From Temnothorax longispinosus (Eukaryota; Arthropoda; Insecta; Hymenoptera; Formicidae), in assembly GCF_030848805.1 (NCBI RefSeq), contig NC_092367.1:10931591-10995590 (forward strand): a stretch of DNA of 64,000 bases, in the 5' to 3' direction. The translations under genes and the position numbers were made by a program. Shown here in pieces: positions 10,118 through 20,654 of this stretch. Every line of letters starts with the position of its first letter. Position 1 is the first letter of the stretch. Under the pieces are notes generated by a model. The model was not told where the DNA came from. It saw only the letters and a list, made by a program, of their open reading frames with translations, and searched no databases.

Positions 10118-10131
10118 CGTCGGGGTCACCA
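10118..10131 (-). promoter_or_regulatory. Primer-binding site, tRNA-Trp
   Basis: On the minus strand TGGTGACCCCGACG lies four bases inside the LTR edge. The plus-strand sequence CGTCGGGGTCACCA equals the 3' end of insect tRNA-Trp as I know it. This tRNA would prime minus-strand DNA synthesis. The match supports placement in the CsRn1 clade. Confidence 0.8.
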
Positions 10132-10247
10132 GTTATGGCGGTAGGCCAAAATTCGTGCAAGATGGCGATGTTCGTTAGAGATATTTGGGGGCCCTGAGAA
10201 AGGCCGTTTGTGTAATGTGGCCCTGAAAAGGGCCGGTTGGTTTCGCC

Positions 10248-10829
10248 TTAGTAGGCTGGCAAACGTTCACCCCAGACCAGGCACGGCTGCGTCTTGGTAC
10301 GGTGGAGTGGCTGTCGAGTTCCCCACGCTCCGGGCTTCCTCCACGCCGGCGGTGTGACGGGCGGTGTGTAGGTCCCTTGATCGGCTAAGTCCGGATCCTC
10401 AGTCTGCGTGGCCTGGTGCTCCAGACTCGGAGAGCACGCCTGTGTCCCCTTTTCCTCGGTGGGCGCCTCCCACTCGCTGTCGGTCTGCGTCTCTGCACCG
10501 CTGATCGGGGGCCGTACTTGCAGGCCTCTGTGGACCCGTGTCGGCGGTACGGTCTGCGTCCCCTGGTGGCGGAGGTCTCCGGGAGATCGCGGTAACAGAG
10601 ACAGGAGCGGCGGGACCGTGTATCTCGGAGACGTGTAGCGGCGGAGGCGTATGTCCCACGTGGTCAGGAGAGCTCGTGGAGGTCGTGTGAGCGGCCGTGA
10701 CGGTGATTCGAGCCGAATCAATTTCCACGCGGCAGGTTGCTGTTCCTGCGGCTGCACGGGCTGATGTGTCGGCAGCGATGAGCGGGAAGTTGGCGGCTTG
10801 GTACGATTGTACTTGCGCAGCGTTCTCAA
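10248..10829 (-). CDS. ATG-less ORF inside the 5' LTR, with TQT motifs
   Basis: A 193-codon frame runs in the sense direction of the element between the TATA box and the LTR end. It has no methionine codon; the nominal start is TTG and the frame stays open further upstream. The protein is rich in Pro, Thr, Arg and Gln and probably disordered. It has Trp-Lys-Leu-Ile ... Leu-Thr-Arg-Pro near residue 57 and three Thr-Gln-Thr motifs (G-T-Q-T-V, E-T-Q-T-D, A-T-Q-T-E), the core of dynein light chain LC8 binding sites. The W-K-L-I block aligns with an ORF in an unrelated solo LTR at 47472-48260, with 16 of 30 residues identical by my count. That points to a real protein, perhaps started at a non-AUG codon or joined to an exon by splicing. 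Function unknown. Confidence 0.5.
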   Translation of the reverse strand: MRTLRKYNRTKPPTSRSSLPTHQPVQPQEQQPAAWKLIRLESPSRPLTRPPRALLTTWDIRLRRYTSPRYTVPPLLSLLPRSPGDLRHQGTQTVPPTRVHRGLQVRPPISGAETQTDSEWEAPTEEKGTQACSPSLEHQATQTEDPDLADQGTYTPPVTPPAWRKPGAWGTRQPLHRTKTQPCLVWGERLPAY

Positions 10830-10904
10830 AAAGACTTCCTTCTCGTGGCTGTTACTGTAGTATAGCTGTGCGAGGATGGTCGAAGGTATCGTCGCTTGCC
10901 GGTC

Positions 10905-10912
10905 CTTTTATA
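10905..10912 (-). promoter_or_regulatory. TATA box in 5' LTR
   Basis: TATAAAAG on the minus strand lies upstream of the LTR ORF and of gag. It is repeated in the 3' LTR at 5037-5044. The transcription start would be expected near 10880. Confidence 0.6.
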
Positions 10913-11144
10913 TCCTGGTCGCCGAATTTCTCTTACGAGAAAGGGCAGCCGCCTAGCGGAGCGTACTTGTTATCATCTTTGACGGCATGCTGATTGCACG
11001 TGCTCGTTGCGTGCGGCCGTTCGCCGTGCCGCCGGTGCTCTCGCCGGACGGGGTGTGTATGACGGGCTGCCGTCTGGCAGGCGCGGGGCGTGCTTGTGTT
11101 GTGGCGGTTGCGCCGCCAGATTCGGGGCGCTTGCAGCCGCCACA

Positions 11145-11380
11145 GGTAATATAATTTTGTGAAAAAGATATAAAGCTACTACTTAGGTTAAATACATGTC
11201 AGTTGAGTTAAGTTAGGTAATATAATTTTGTGAAAAAAAAATTGAAGATTTCACATCTTTTTTTTTAAATACATGTCACTTGAGTTAAGTTAAATAATAT
11301 AATTTTGTGAAAAAGATATAAAGCTACCACTTAGGTTAGATTTTTGAATTTACAAAATACATTGCGTGTACTTGGCACTT
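11145..11380 (-). mobile_element. Right arm of foldback element, copy 1, part 2
   Basis: After the gypsy element the foldback arm resumes and runs through repeated ACATGTCASTTGAGTTAAGTT units to its tip at CATTGCGTGTACTTGGCAC and TTTTTTTACC. The same order is found at 60000-60290. Homology to copy 2 does not stop at the tip but continues to about 11668, so both copies sit in related flanking DNA. Confidence 0.65.
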
Positions 11381-12510
11381 TTTTTACCTTTTTTGAAAAA
11401 GGTAATTTTGTACTGGTATCATTTATTTTGTAGTGTTAAGCAAGGATCTGCAAAACATTTTAATTTTTTATTTTTTAATTATTCACAAAATTAGCAATAA
11501 CAACAAATACATAAAAATTAATAATATTTAAGTAAATTATACATTTCTCACAAAAATTTAAGAAACACTAAATTTATCTCTAAAAATAGGCAAAATTCAA
11601 GCAGCTGTAACTTTGTTAAAAATGAATAAAATTTAAATTTCAAGCTTAAAACTTCTACTTTCGAAGGGTTACTATTATTTTTTAGTTTCTGTAAGTTTGG
11701 TAACTTTTGCATATAGAAAACTACGACCTGGACAAAATAGAAAATTATTCTCTCACTTTGTAGGCCTGTCACGTGCAAAAAAAAAATCTGTGAAAATTTT
11801 CAACTTTCTAATGTGAAAGCTAGAAGTTTTCCTTCCAAAATTTTCTTTTAAAAATGTTTCTACGTGTCTGCGTTGTTGTTCTGTACAATTGTTTTCTGGG
11901 TCAAAATGAAAAAGATAAAAATCGCTAAGTTTTACATTATTTTCATCAATTTGTATCATATCTACGTTATTTAAAAAAATTTGGCAATTATACCGTTTAA
12001 TAGAGCAAAGTTACAGCTTTAAGAATCTGTTTTTTGAATTGCAATACGATGATTTCTAAGGGAGTTATGAGCAATCAAAGTCAAAAAGCTTATTTCTTGT
12101 TCAATCCGCGATAAATTAGTAACAAAAAATTGTAGAAACATTTTTAAAAAAAGATTTTGCAAGAAAAACTTTAAGTTTTCACGCTTTAAAAAAATCGAAA
12201 ATTTTCGTGGATTTTTTTTGTGAACATGACAGGCCCACAAAGTGAAAGAAAAATTTTCTATTTTGTCCAGCTCGTAGTTTTCTATATGTAAAAATTACCA
12301 AACTCACAGAAACTAAAAAATAATAGTAACTTTTTGAAAGTAGAAAGTTCAAACTTTAAAATCCTTTTTTTAAATTTAAATTTTGTTCATTTTTTACAAA
12401 GTTACAGCTGCTTGAATTTTACCTATTTTTAAAGATAAATTTAGTATTCCTTTAATTTTTGTGAGAAGTGTAGATTACTTAAAGAATTGGTAATTTGTCA
12501 GAGAAAAATA
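11381..12510. repeat. Large imperfect inverted repeat
   Basis: The left part (about 11500-11775) and the right part (about 12225-12490) are reverse complements; for example CATTTCTCACAAAAATTTAAG pairs with TTAATTTTTGTGAGAAG, and GACCTGGACAAAATAGAAAA has its counterpart near 12250. About 450 bases of AT-rich spacer separate the arms. It looks like an old foldback transposon. Its left arm is also present at 60291-60548. The ORFs in it are short and unconvincing. Confidence 0.55.
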
Positions 12511-13396
12511 TTTAGTTTGTGAAAATTAGTATTTAGGTAAATATGAATTAATTTCTTTTGTAAACTGGTAATTAGTAGAAATAAATTTTTTATTATTAAA
12601 ATTACTAATAGGTAGTTTATAAAAAATAAATAACTATTTATTTGAAAATTAATAAAATTAGTGAAAAATAATTATTAATTTTTTCAATAATGAATAAATA
12701 GTCTCAGATAAATTACAATCAATAATGAATAAATAGTCTCCATCTTTTGAAACATAAAATAATTTTATGCCACGGCAGTGAAGTGCGGACTACAAGTTAT
12801 TGAAAAAAATGTTCAAAAGACGAATCTTTAAATGAATTAGCAACCTTTAAATAATTTGAAAAGATAACACGAGATGTTAAATAAAATGCACCATTTAACA
12901 ATAACTTTTAAAGTAACAAGTTAAATGGTGACCTAAACGGTGACCTAAATTTAAATGTGAAAAGAAATTAAATTATTTCAATGAGTTCTCGAATCGTCCC
13001 CAATCAGAAATAGATATTAGTCATGTAGAAACAAATTTCCTAATTCGTCTGAGTTATTTAATACAATTGTTCGAGTTTAAATGTGACACTACTTTGTAAA
13101 ATGTTAAGTAATTGTTTTCTCTACTCTACGATCAATATAAGAATTTTTATAAATTTCTTTTTTTCTAAATATAAATATTCTACACAATCGAAAAAACTAT
13201 TTTACAACATGAGTAAAAAACGAAGTCAAAAAGCGAAATAATCAATTTTGACGCGATTAAAGGGGATCATCAATGGCGAATGTATTAAACTCTAGTCCAT
13301 ACTGACTAAGAATCGCGGATTATGCGTGAAAATTGTAGAGTTTCTTGACAACTCTTATGTACAGATGGATTCAAGTGTTTCTAGCTTCATCTGGTC
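12511..13396. other. AT-rich region without recognisable gene
   Basis: I see no coding sequence or clear repeat here apart from a short duplication of GAATAAATAGTCTC near 12700. It lies just downstream of the AKAP1-like pseudogene on the opposite strand. Confidence 0.5.
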
Positions 13397-14311
13397 TCAT
13401 GCTACTTGTTCAGCATGTCTGTTCATTACCAGTTCTTCAGTAAGAAAAATTAGCTTTAAAAAAATTCAATTAATTTCAATTAATTTGCGCTTCTGCAAAA
13501 AGATTCTCGAAGATTGGATAATAATAACTACTTACCCCATAATTTTGTATCATAAAATAAATATTTGCATAAATATTAGTTTGAATGCGATCTTCAATCT
13601 GAGCTTGAGTAGCAACTCCCTTTGAGGAACAATTTTGTACCACATTGTAAGCTTCTGTCAACCATTTACCTGCAAAGGAGTAACATCAAAGTATAATTAC
13701 ATATCCAAAGATAAATAATTTTGAGTAGAGATGTATAATCTGGAATAATAATACATATAACGTCGATATATAGTTACCGTTCTTTGGCTGAATATTTGCT
13801 AAAATGATTTCGATGGCTTGGAAGGGTAGGCTCAAATAATTATATATCCTACATTACGAATTACTAAACTGCCAGTAACCACCGTGATCGAGTAATCGTA
13901 CTACGCTTCTCTCTCTCGATGGATCTGGACGTTCAATGCATCTTCTAATCCATTTGTCGCTCCAATATACAGCCACGTAATCATCCTCTACAAAGTAAAA
14001 ATGTATTGTATAATCAGAATATAAGATTATATCACTTACTGTTCAATACATCTGGAACTGGCAGCAATTCATTGTTATACCAACCAATACATCATGCTGT
14101 TTTCCAAATTTTGCAAAAGGAGAAATGATGAATGAGTTGGAAGCTGAACGAAGAGCCAATTTGGCTTGACAGTGTGAGAGATATTAATGTTATTATTAAC
14201 ACTTTCAACCAGGGACAGAGGCCGTTGAATCGAGACATTATACACAACTTCTTCGATCACCGCGGCTATTGTCGCGATATATATATTCACGCCAAACCGC
14301 ATATATAACAT
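13397..14311 (-). pseudogene. AKAP1-like Tudor-domain gene fragment, four exons
   Basis: Four exons on the minus strand keep good splice sites and phases: at least 14040-14311, 13778-13987, 13536-13669 and 13397-13453. Translated in order they follow the Tudor domain of A-kinase anchoring protein 1, a mitochondrial outer-membrane scaffold: F-V-Q-L-P-T-H, then L-P-V-P-D-V, then V-Y-W-S-D-K-W and L-L-D-H-G-G-Y, then S-L-P-F-Q-A-I-E and L-A-N-I-Q-P, then W-L-T-E-A-Y, and finally E-E-L-V-M-N-R before a stop. Two defects are visible. A TTGG duplication near 14085 shifts the frame in the first exon, and an in-frame TAA follows the H-G-G-Y motif in the second. The upstream, kinase-anchoring part of the gene is absent. 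It is therefore a partial gene duplicate rather than a retrocopy. The family assignment is by recall of motif order. Confidence 0.65.
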
Positions 14312-14424
14312 CGTATTATTTTTACACTTAGGAAAATTATTTTATATTAACTCAATAGGCGTTAAACTTGCATACATAAGTGAATCTCACGTTTTATGTA
14401 AAATAAGAAACCGGAAATCTAACC

Positions 14425-14580
14425 TATACTACGTTTACGCGAGCGTTACTTAATTCTGTAGTAACTTACGAACGATACGATAATTCCTCCGCATAAACGG
14501 GAGATTTTATAGTAACTACGATGATATCGTTCGTATAAGTTACTACAGAAGTAATACTCACTTAAACGTAAACTACTATA
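14425..14580. mobile_element. Palindromic MITE (CGTTTACGCGAGCG family), copy 2
   Basis: The ends ACTACGTTTACGCGAGCGTT and the inverted ACTTAAACGTAAACTACT, with inner GTAACTTACGA pieces, match the element at 697-879. The right arm has diverged more than the left. Confidence 0.6.
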
Positions 14581-14584
14581 ATTC

Positions 14585-14830
14585 CTGTCATATGCACTTA
14601 GTCGCGTAAAAGAGTCACGGTGCGGTCTCGCTTTGCGTCGTATAATAATAGGATAATTACATGTAAATAAATAAAACAATTACCTTGAATCAGAAAAGAT
14701 ATTAATCGTCGCGTCGCGTAAAGAGTCACGGTCGGTATCGCTCCGCGCGAGACCGGCGAGACAGGGGGGGGGGGTTGGATTTTCCCTCGAGTGAGGGGGA
14801 ATAGGAGCCTTTTGTCTGTCGACAACCTGG
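14585..14830. repeat. Repeat with GTCGCGTAAAGAGTCACGG units and a G-run
   Basis: GTCGCGTAAA(A)GAGTCACGGT..GGT occurs twice and the segment ends in a run of ten G. A related stretch is found inverted near 62400-62450. It is a dispersed repeat of unknown class without an ORF. Confidence 0.4.
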
Positions 14831-14864
14831 CACAAACAATGTAAACCGTTCCTGTTAGGAATAT

Positions 14865-15958
14865 AGGAAAAATGCTACAAGCATGCTATATAATTCTGCC
14901 TATTCCCTTAAGGAACTTAAAAACAATATACAGCAAGTTCCAATTTTTGTCCTTAATCATGCTATATATATCTATTTCCGCGAGGAGGTAACCCGCGGCT
15001 CTGAGATCCTCGTCCAATTTGATCCTAAGATCATCATATTTGTGGCACTGCAACAAAACATGTCTTAAGTCCTCACACGTTCATATCCACAATCGCATCG
15101 CTGAGTATCGACATAATTCTTCCTAAATAACGACGCGCCCAAATTGTAGTGGTTCGCTCTAATCCTGTTGGTAAGGGTCACAAAATATCTTTCTGCGTTT
15201 ATCTTGCTGAACCATGGCTTGCGAGCCTTTTCATCGTAAAATTTAGTAAAATAAAAGATTCCCTTGTAAGCGGAGTCCCGCTTTATAGACGTTTGAGTGG
15301 CCTGCCAAGTTTCTTCTCTTGCAATCATCATAAGGTCCCCAACCGGGACCTCAATGCTCGCCTCCGGAGGCTCCTGTGCAGCCTCCCTGGCCAAACTATC
15401 CGCTAGCTCATTCCCAGCAATACCGACGTGGGAGGGGATCCAGACAAGTATGATCTTCATGTTTAACTCCCTCTCGAGAGAATAAATGAGCAACCTAGTT
15501 TCTACCGCATATTTACTCTTATGCACTGATAGGAGATTATTTCGGATAACAGAAATGGCAGACTTGCAGTCCGACATGATAACAATATGATTGTCTCTTT
15601 TCTCTCGCGTCTCTTTCATGAGTTTCAACGAGGCATTAATAGCAAAACTCTCCGCGGTGAACGATGAGCACATTTTAGACATACTGATCTTATACGCAAT
15701 ATCCTGTCCCTCAATAACAACGCTCGCGCCCGTAGCAGGCCACTCGGGATTATGCGAACCATCCGTGAATATAATCTCCGCCTTGCTGTTCAACTGATAT
15801 TTCGTGGTAATGTCCTTTATGATATTTTCGTCAGAGTATTTGTTATCTGATTTCCTAATCAGTCCAATGGAGAAGTCAACCGTGGGGACAAAAGTGTGTG
15901 CCCCAAACTCGCCTCGAAATATTACGTGTTTTTCCGATGGGCCAATGAGACATATAAT
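14865..15958 (-). pseudogene. LINE fragment: RNase H domain and C-terminal zinc motif
   Basis: The frame encodes the end of ORF2 of a non-LTR retrotransposon of the I/R1/Loa type that carries RNase H. Visible residues are F-T-D-G-S, S-F-T-A-E-S, M-S-D-C-K-S-A and S-H-V-G-I-A-G-N-E-L-A-D, which supply the catalytic acids and the conserved histidine. It ends in a C-x-C-G ... H-x4-C finger (C-D-C-G-Y near 15085). A one-base frameshift near 15070 separates the first half of that finger from its H-V-L-L-Q-C half; the remaining frame then runs to a stop near 14882. The fragment is cut at 15958, where a TA microsatellite begins, so reverse transcriptase and endonuclease are missing. It is a dead 3' copy. 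Confidence 0.82.
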
Positions 15959-16018
15959 AATATATAATAATATATATATAATATATAAAATATATAATAT
16001 ATAACATTATATATATAT

Positions 16019-16080
<62 letters not shown>
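15955..16080. repeat. TA microsatellite
   Basis: Uninterrupted and near-uninterrupted TA repeats. The tract marks the truncated 5' edge of the LINE fragment. Confidence 0.9.
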
Positions 16081-16081
<1 letters not shown>

Positions 16082-16089
16082 GTCCAACA

Positions 16090-16500
16090 TTGGGTGTAAC
16101 AATTAATAATGGACGATTTAAGAATGAAATTTTTATAAATTCTATACTGACGAGATCTGCTCAGATCCGGCAAGATCGGAAGAGATCCGATTGGATCAGC
16201 AACCCAACTTTGTAAGCCAAGATTGGTTTTATCTGGTGGGATCAAAATATGTCTGGCTGGGTCTGCTCAGATTCGACAAGATCTGATGCGTAATGTCTGC
16301 TCGTACCTCAGGAGATCTGAAGCAATCAGATAATGTCCAATTAGATCGGAAGAGATCCGATTGGATCTGCGATTCAATATCGAACGGCAGCAATGGTCAG
16401 ATCTGGTGAGATCAAACTAAAGTTTAGCATGTCTGGTTGGATGTGATCAGCTATGGCCATGCAGATTAGTCCAGTCACAAATTAGATCAAAATATAGCGA
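16090..16500. repeat. Degenerate repeats rich in GATCTG and GATCCGATTGGATC
   Basis: GATCGGAAGAGATCCGATTG occurs near 16172 and 16348, and variants of CTGCTCAGATYCG-CAAGATC near 16156 and 16262. This looks like a degraded tandem or MITE-type repeat. No gene is visible. Confidence 0.4.
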
Positions 16501-16504
16501 ATAG

Positions 16505-16770
16505 AAAAAATAATCGGTAAAAAGCTATAAATTAGTGAAGACCTTTATTTTGGCATACCATTTGAGAATACTAAAAGTCCGAACCTCTATCTGCAGAGCT
16601 TGATCCGCCATCTTGAAAAAAGGTGCTCCAATTCAGTTTTTCTCTCATATCTCGGTAATCGTTGATCTTATCGCAATGAAGGTTATTATAAAAAATTAAG
16701 CTTATTAAATTCTGTATAAAAAAGGTCCAATACATTTTTTTTCATATATTTATAGTTTTTCTGTAATACA
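16505..16770. repeat. Left inverted end of a decayed large element
   Basis: This segment is the reverse complement of 26320-26592, about 9.6 kb away, over roughly 260 bases that include AAGCTATAAATTAGTG, TCCGCCATCTTGAAAAA and CATATCTCGGTAATC. It is also colinear, with much divergence, with the inner arm of the 12.1-kb element (about 35900-36100: GCCGCCATATTGGAAAAA, CAGTTTTTTGACAATATCTC). The two ends therefore probably bound an old relative of that element. Confidence 0.6.
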
Positions 16771-16902
16771 CCGGTGAATACGTACATAAATAATTTTTAT
16801 TTCTGTGCTGTACTCTTAAATTTATGATTCTACGCGTTCGAAATATCAACGAAAAACTATTGGCGACAATGTTACACTTTTCAGGGTAACTCGGGGGAAT
16901 AT

Positions 16903-17152
16903 TGTTGGGATCTCAAGCAAGGGATACACTCTTCCAGAATACAAAAACCTTTATTACGATAAGTGAAGACGTGTGTTTACATTCAGAGGCAAAAACCGAC
17001 AAGAAGAACAGAAACTTATATGTAACCTAAATGTGGGCACGAACAGAAAAATCAGTGGGAGAGATAAACTAGTGCCCTCTGGGCTTACTGCCGCATTACG
17101 AAACAAAACTAGATAACTGCATAGATGGTTATTCGGATCGGTTTGTCCAACA
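16903..17152 (-). repeat. Possible solo LTR, Copia-like
   Basis: The 250-base segment begins TGTTGGGATC and ends GTCCAACA, so it has short inverted TGTTGG/CCAACA ends. On the minus strand it contains AATAAAGG near its 3' end. No matching target duplication is seen (AATAT left, TAAAA right). The Copia label comes only from the terminal sequence. Confidence 0.35.
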
Positions 17153-17345
17153 TAAAACAACTCTTACAAATATGCCACACTTAAGAAAAATATGATTTTT
17201 TTCCTATTTCTCTTTCTTCTTGAGGTATCTTTGCATACTGGTCTTCTTTTTTCTTCTTTTATCTGTTATTTATATAGGTTTTAATGAAATATTTTGATTG
17301 TTTACTATTAAAAAGAAAGAAATACAAAAGTGTTGCAAAGTGGGT

Positions 17346-17440
17346 AATATGCCATATAGTATCCCAGTGAGAAATGACCCATCGATTCGATGGGACTCGA
17401 TAGGTCATTTCTCGCTGGATATGGGATAATATGCCACATA
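17346..17440. repeat. Short palindrome
   Basis: The arms ATGCCATATAGTATCCCAGT / CCATATCCCATAATATGCC-like and GAGAAATGACC / GGTCATTTCTC are inverted around CGATTCGATGGGACTCG. It could be a miniature TIR element or a simple hairpin. Confidence 0.4.
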
Positions 17441-17693
17441 TACAAACATGTATAGTAATTGAACTTTAGAAGGGCATTCTAAAAACATGTAAAAGAATAT
17501 TTTTATTACTTTCTTTGCATTTTAATAGTACTCTGTGTGTTACAAGTAGTCTAAATTATTCGGAATGCAATTTTGCAAAATATTAAGTACGTAGCCTATA
17601 ATATTCTTAGCGCATGAAATAAACGTGTTTATTCAGCTGATTGAAATTTGGAACGTTCTTGGAGCGATTATATAAAAATGATTTGGCCTATTT

Positions 17694-20065
17694 TTTCTTT
17701 GGAAGAAGACCTCCTGAGTGCCGCACACAAAATACAAAATAGAGGAATACGATACACCCTGCGGAAGACACCCTTATATACCAAACACCAATCGCCGAGA
17801 TCACTTAAAAAATTCTGCCCTTGCTAAAAATAGTTTGGCTCATTTCTCCTTTGGCACAGAGGACCTCCTGAGTGCCGCACACGAAATCCAAAATAGAGGA
17901 ATACGATACACCCTGCGGAAGACACCCTTATATACCAAACACCAATCCCCGAGATCACTTAAAAAATTCTGCCCTTGCTAAAAATGGTTTGACTTATTTC
18001 TCCTTTGGCACAGAGGACCGTGTAAGTGACGCACACGAAATACAAAATAGAGGAATACGATACACCCTGCGGAAGACACCCTTATATACCAAAAACCTAC
18101 CCCGAGATCACTTAAAAAATTCTGCCCTTGCTATAAATGGTTTGACCCATTTCTCCTTTGGCACAAAGTACCGTGTAAGTGCCGCACACGAAATACAAAA
18201 TAGAGGAATACGATAGACCCTGCGGAAGACATCCTTATATACCAAAAAACTACCCCGAGATCACTTAAAAAATTCTGCCCTTACTAAAAATGGTTTGGCT
18301 CATTTCTCCTTTGGCACAGAGGACCACCTGAGTGCGGCACACAAAATACAAAATAGAGGAATACGATACACCCTGCGGAAAACACCTTTATATACCAAAA
18401 ACCTACCCCGAGATCACTTAAAAAATTCTGCCCTTGCTAAAAATGGTTTGGCCCATTTCTCCTTTGGCACAGAAGACCTCCTGAGTGCCGCACACAAAAT
18501 ACAAAATAGAGGAATACGATACACCCTGCGGAAGACACCCTTATATACCAAAAACCTACCCCGAGATCACTTAAAAAATTCTGCCCTTGCTAAAAATGGT
18601 TTGACCCATTTCTCCTTTGGCACAGAGGACCTCCTGAGTGCCGCACACGAAATACAAAATAGAGGAATACGATACACCCTGCGGAAGACACCCTTATGTA
18701 CCAAAAACCTACCCCGAGATCACTTAAAAAATTCTGCCCTTGCTAAAAATGGTTTGGCCCATTTCTCCTTTGGCACAGAGGACCACTTGAGTGCGGCACA
18801 CAAAATACAAAATAGAGGAATACGATACACCCTGCGGAAAACACCTTTATATACCAAAAACCTACCCCGAGATCACTTAAAAAATTCTGCCCTTGCTAAA
18901 AATGGTTTGGCCCATTTCTCCTTTGGCACAGAGGACCTCCTGAGTGCCGCACACAAAATACAAAATAGAGGAATACGATACACCCTGCGGAAGACACTCT
19001 TATATACCAAAAACCTACCCCGAGATCACTTAAAAAATTCTGCCCTTGCTAAAAATGGTTTGACCCATTTCTCCTTTGGCACAGAGGACCTCCTGAGTGC
19101 CGCACACGAAATACAAAATAGAGGAATACGATACACCCAGCGGAAGACACTCTTATGTACCAAAAACCTACCCCGAGATCACTTAAAAAATTCTGCCCTT
19201 GCTAAAAATGGTTTGGCCCTTTTCTCCTTTGGCACAGAGGACCTCCTGAGTGCGGCACACAAAATACAAAATAGAGGAATACGATACACCCTGCGGAAGA
19301 CACCCTTATGTACCAAAAACCTACCCCGAGATCACTTAAAAAATTCTGCCCTTGCTAAAAATGGTTTGGCCCATTTCTCCTTTGGCACAGAGGACCTCCT
19401 GAGTGCGGCACACAAAATACAAAATAGAGGAATACGATACACCCTGCGGAAAACACCCTTATGTACCAAAAACCTACCCCGAGATCACTTAAAAAATTCT
19501 GCCCTTGCTAAAAATGGTTTGGCCCATTTCTCCTTTGGCACAGAGGACCTCCTGAGTGCCGCACACAAAATACAAAATAGAGGAATACGATACACCCTGC
19601 GGAAGACACCCTTATATACCAAAAACCTACCCCGAGGTCACTTAAAAAATTCTGCCCTTGCTAAAAATGGTTTGGCCCATTTCTCCTTTGGCACAGAGGA
19701 CCTCCTGAGTGCCGCACACGAAATACAAAATAGAGGAATACGATACACCCTGCGGAAGACACCGTTATATACAAAAAACCTACCTCAAGATCACTTAAAA
19801 AATTCTGCCCTTGCTAAAAATGGTTTGGCCCATTTTTCCTTTGGCACAGAGGATCTCCTGAGCGTCGCACACGAAATACAAAATAGAGGAATACGATACA
19901 CCCTGCGGAAGACACCTTTATATACCAAAAATCTACCCCGAGATCACTTAAAAAATTCTGCCGTTGCTAAAAATGGTTTGGCCCATTTCTTCTTTGGCAC
20001 AAAGAATTTTTTGAGTGCCACGTACGGAATACAAAAGAGAGCAATCCAATACTCTGAGACAATTT
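17694..20065 (+). repeat. 153-bp tandem array, about 15 units
   Basis: Each unit contains TTTCTCCTTTGGCACAGAGG, GAATACGATACACCCTGCGG and GATCACTTAAAAAATTCTGC. The first few units are 154 bases and the rest 153, so one frame stays open for 590 codons (18295-20067) as a 51-residue repeat. I regard this ORF as a by-product of a period divisible by three, because it lacks domain features and the same units are inverted on the other arm. Confidence 0.95.
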
Positions 20066-20654
20066 AAACAATTCTGAAATCTAAGGTATTAGATAAAAAA
20101 TCAAGAGACACGGTAATGTCTCGCGCCAAGTTCGCGTGCAGCGCGAAATCGCCCCGTGTATCTTTACGCGAGTCGGTGAGTTACTACGAGTACCCGAGAT
20201 TATCGGATCACAATAACGGCTGATCTGATCAAGTTCTAAGTAGGCTCACTAAAAAGCTTGGGTTCGAATTACATAATGAAAGTGTTTTTATTTTTCTTCA
20301 ACGTGACCTAAAGGCGGATATTTTGCGTTGCAAAATTCGAATCGGGAAATTTTCACGTTAAGAAACGTTGTCATCATCGTTGTCGTCATCCTCAAAAATC
20401 TTGTACGGTTGGACAGCCATCGATGGATAGCGCTGTTTCTCGGTAGCGAGTAACCACGAAAGAGCGAGTGAGAGGGCGAGAGAGCGAGCCAAAGATCCAT
20501 GCCGCGCGACCCCGCTACCAAATGTCGCGATTTAGTTCATCCGAGGTGGTCGTTGCGCGCGTCGTTGTGTGCGTCGTTGTACGCGTTGTCATCCGCGCAA
20601 CGCCGGACCTTTGTATCACGCGCGACGTAAGTTCGCGTCCGCGCAAGGGCAGAA
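20066..20654. other. Unique core of the 153-bp foldback element
   Basis: The core separates the two arrays. Its first 200 bases (20098-20275) match the dispersed repeat at 62275-62495 in inverted orientation, with shared GAGACACGGTA.TGTCTC, GAGTAC.CGAGAT and GATCAAGTTCTAA.TAGGCT. The rest is GC-richer than its surroundings, with GAGCGAG and CGTTGTCGTC stretches. No convincing ORF is present. It may be host DNA captured between the arms. Confidence 0.45.

Larger units (their letters stand above)
4620..11144 (-). mobile_element. Ty3/gypsy retrotransposon of CsRn1 type
   Basis: The order on the minus strand is LTR (10136-11144), primer-binding site, gag, pol (protease, reverse transcriptase, RNase H, integrase), polypurine tract, LTR (4620-5276). 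The flanks share GGTAATA; allowing for an ambiguous LTR edge, the duplication is 5-7 bp. The Gag CHCC knuckle and the primer-binding site that matches the 3' end of tRNA-Trp are hallmarks I associate with the CsRn1 clade. Pol is split by a 900-bp TIR element at 5814-6713, so this copy cannot act on its own, though gag and pol are otherwise open. There is no envelope gene. Confidence 0.93.
10136..11144 (-). repeat. 5' LTR of CsRn1-like element, full length
   Basis: It is 1009 bases with TG...CA ends, 352 bases longer than the 3' LTR because of one internal block (about 10434-10788) absent from that copy. The remaining sequence is very similar between the two, so the insertion is fairly recent. 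It contains a TATAAAAG box and a 193-codon open frame in the sense direction. Confidence 0.9.

Noticed and set aside
15922..16245. 107-codon ORF with alternating Ile-Tyr
   Set aside because: Translation of the TA microsatellite.
18295..20067. 590-codon ORF of 51-residue repeats
   Set aside because: The 153-bp unit is divisible by three, so one open unit makes the whole array open. The same units lie inverted in the other arm, and there are no domain features or a plausible promoter.
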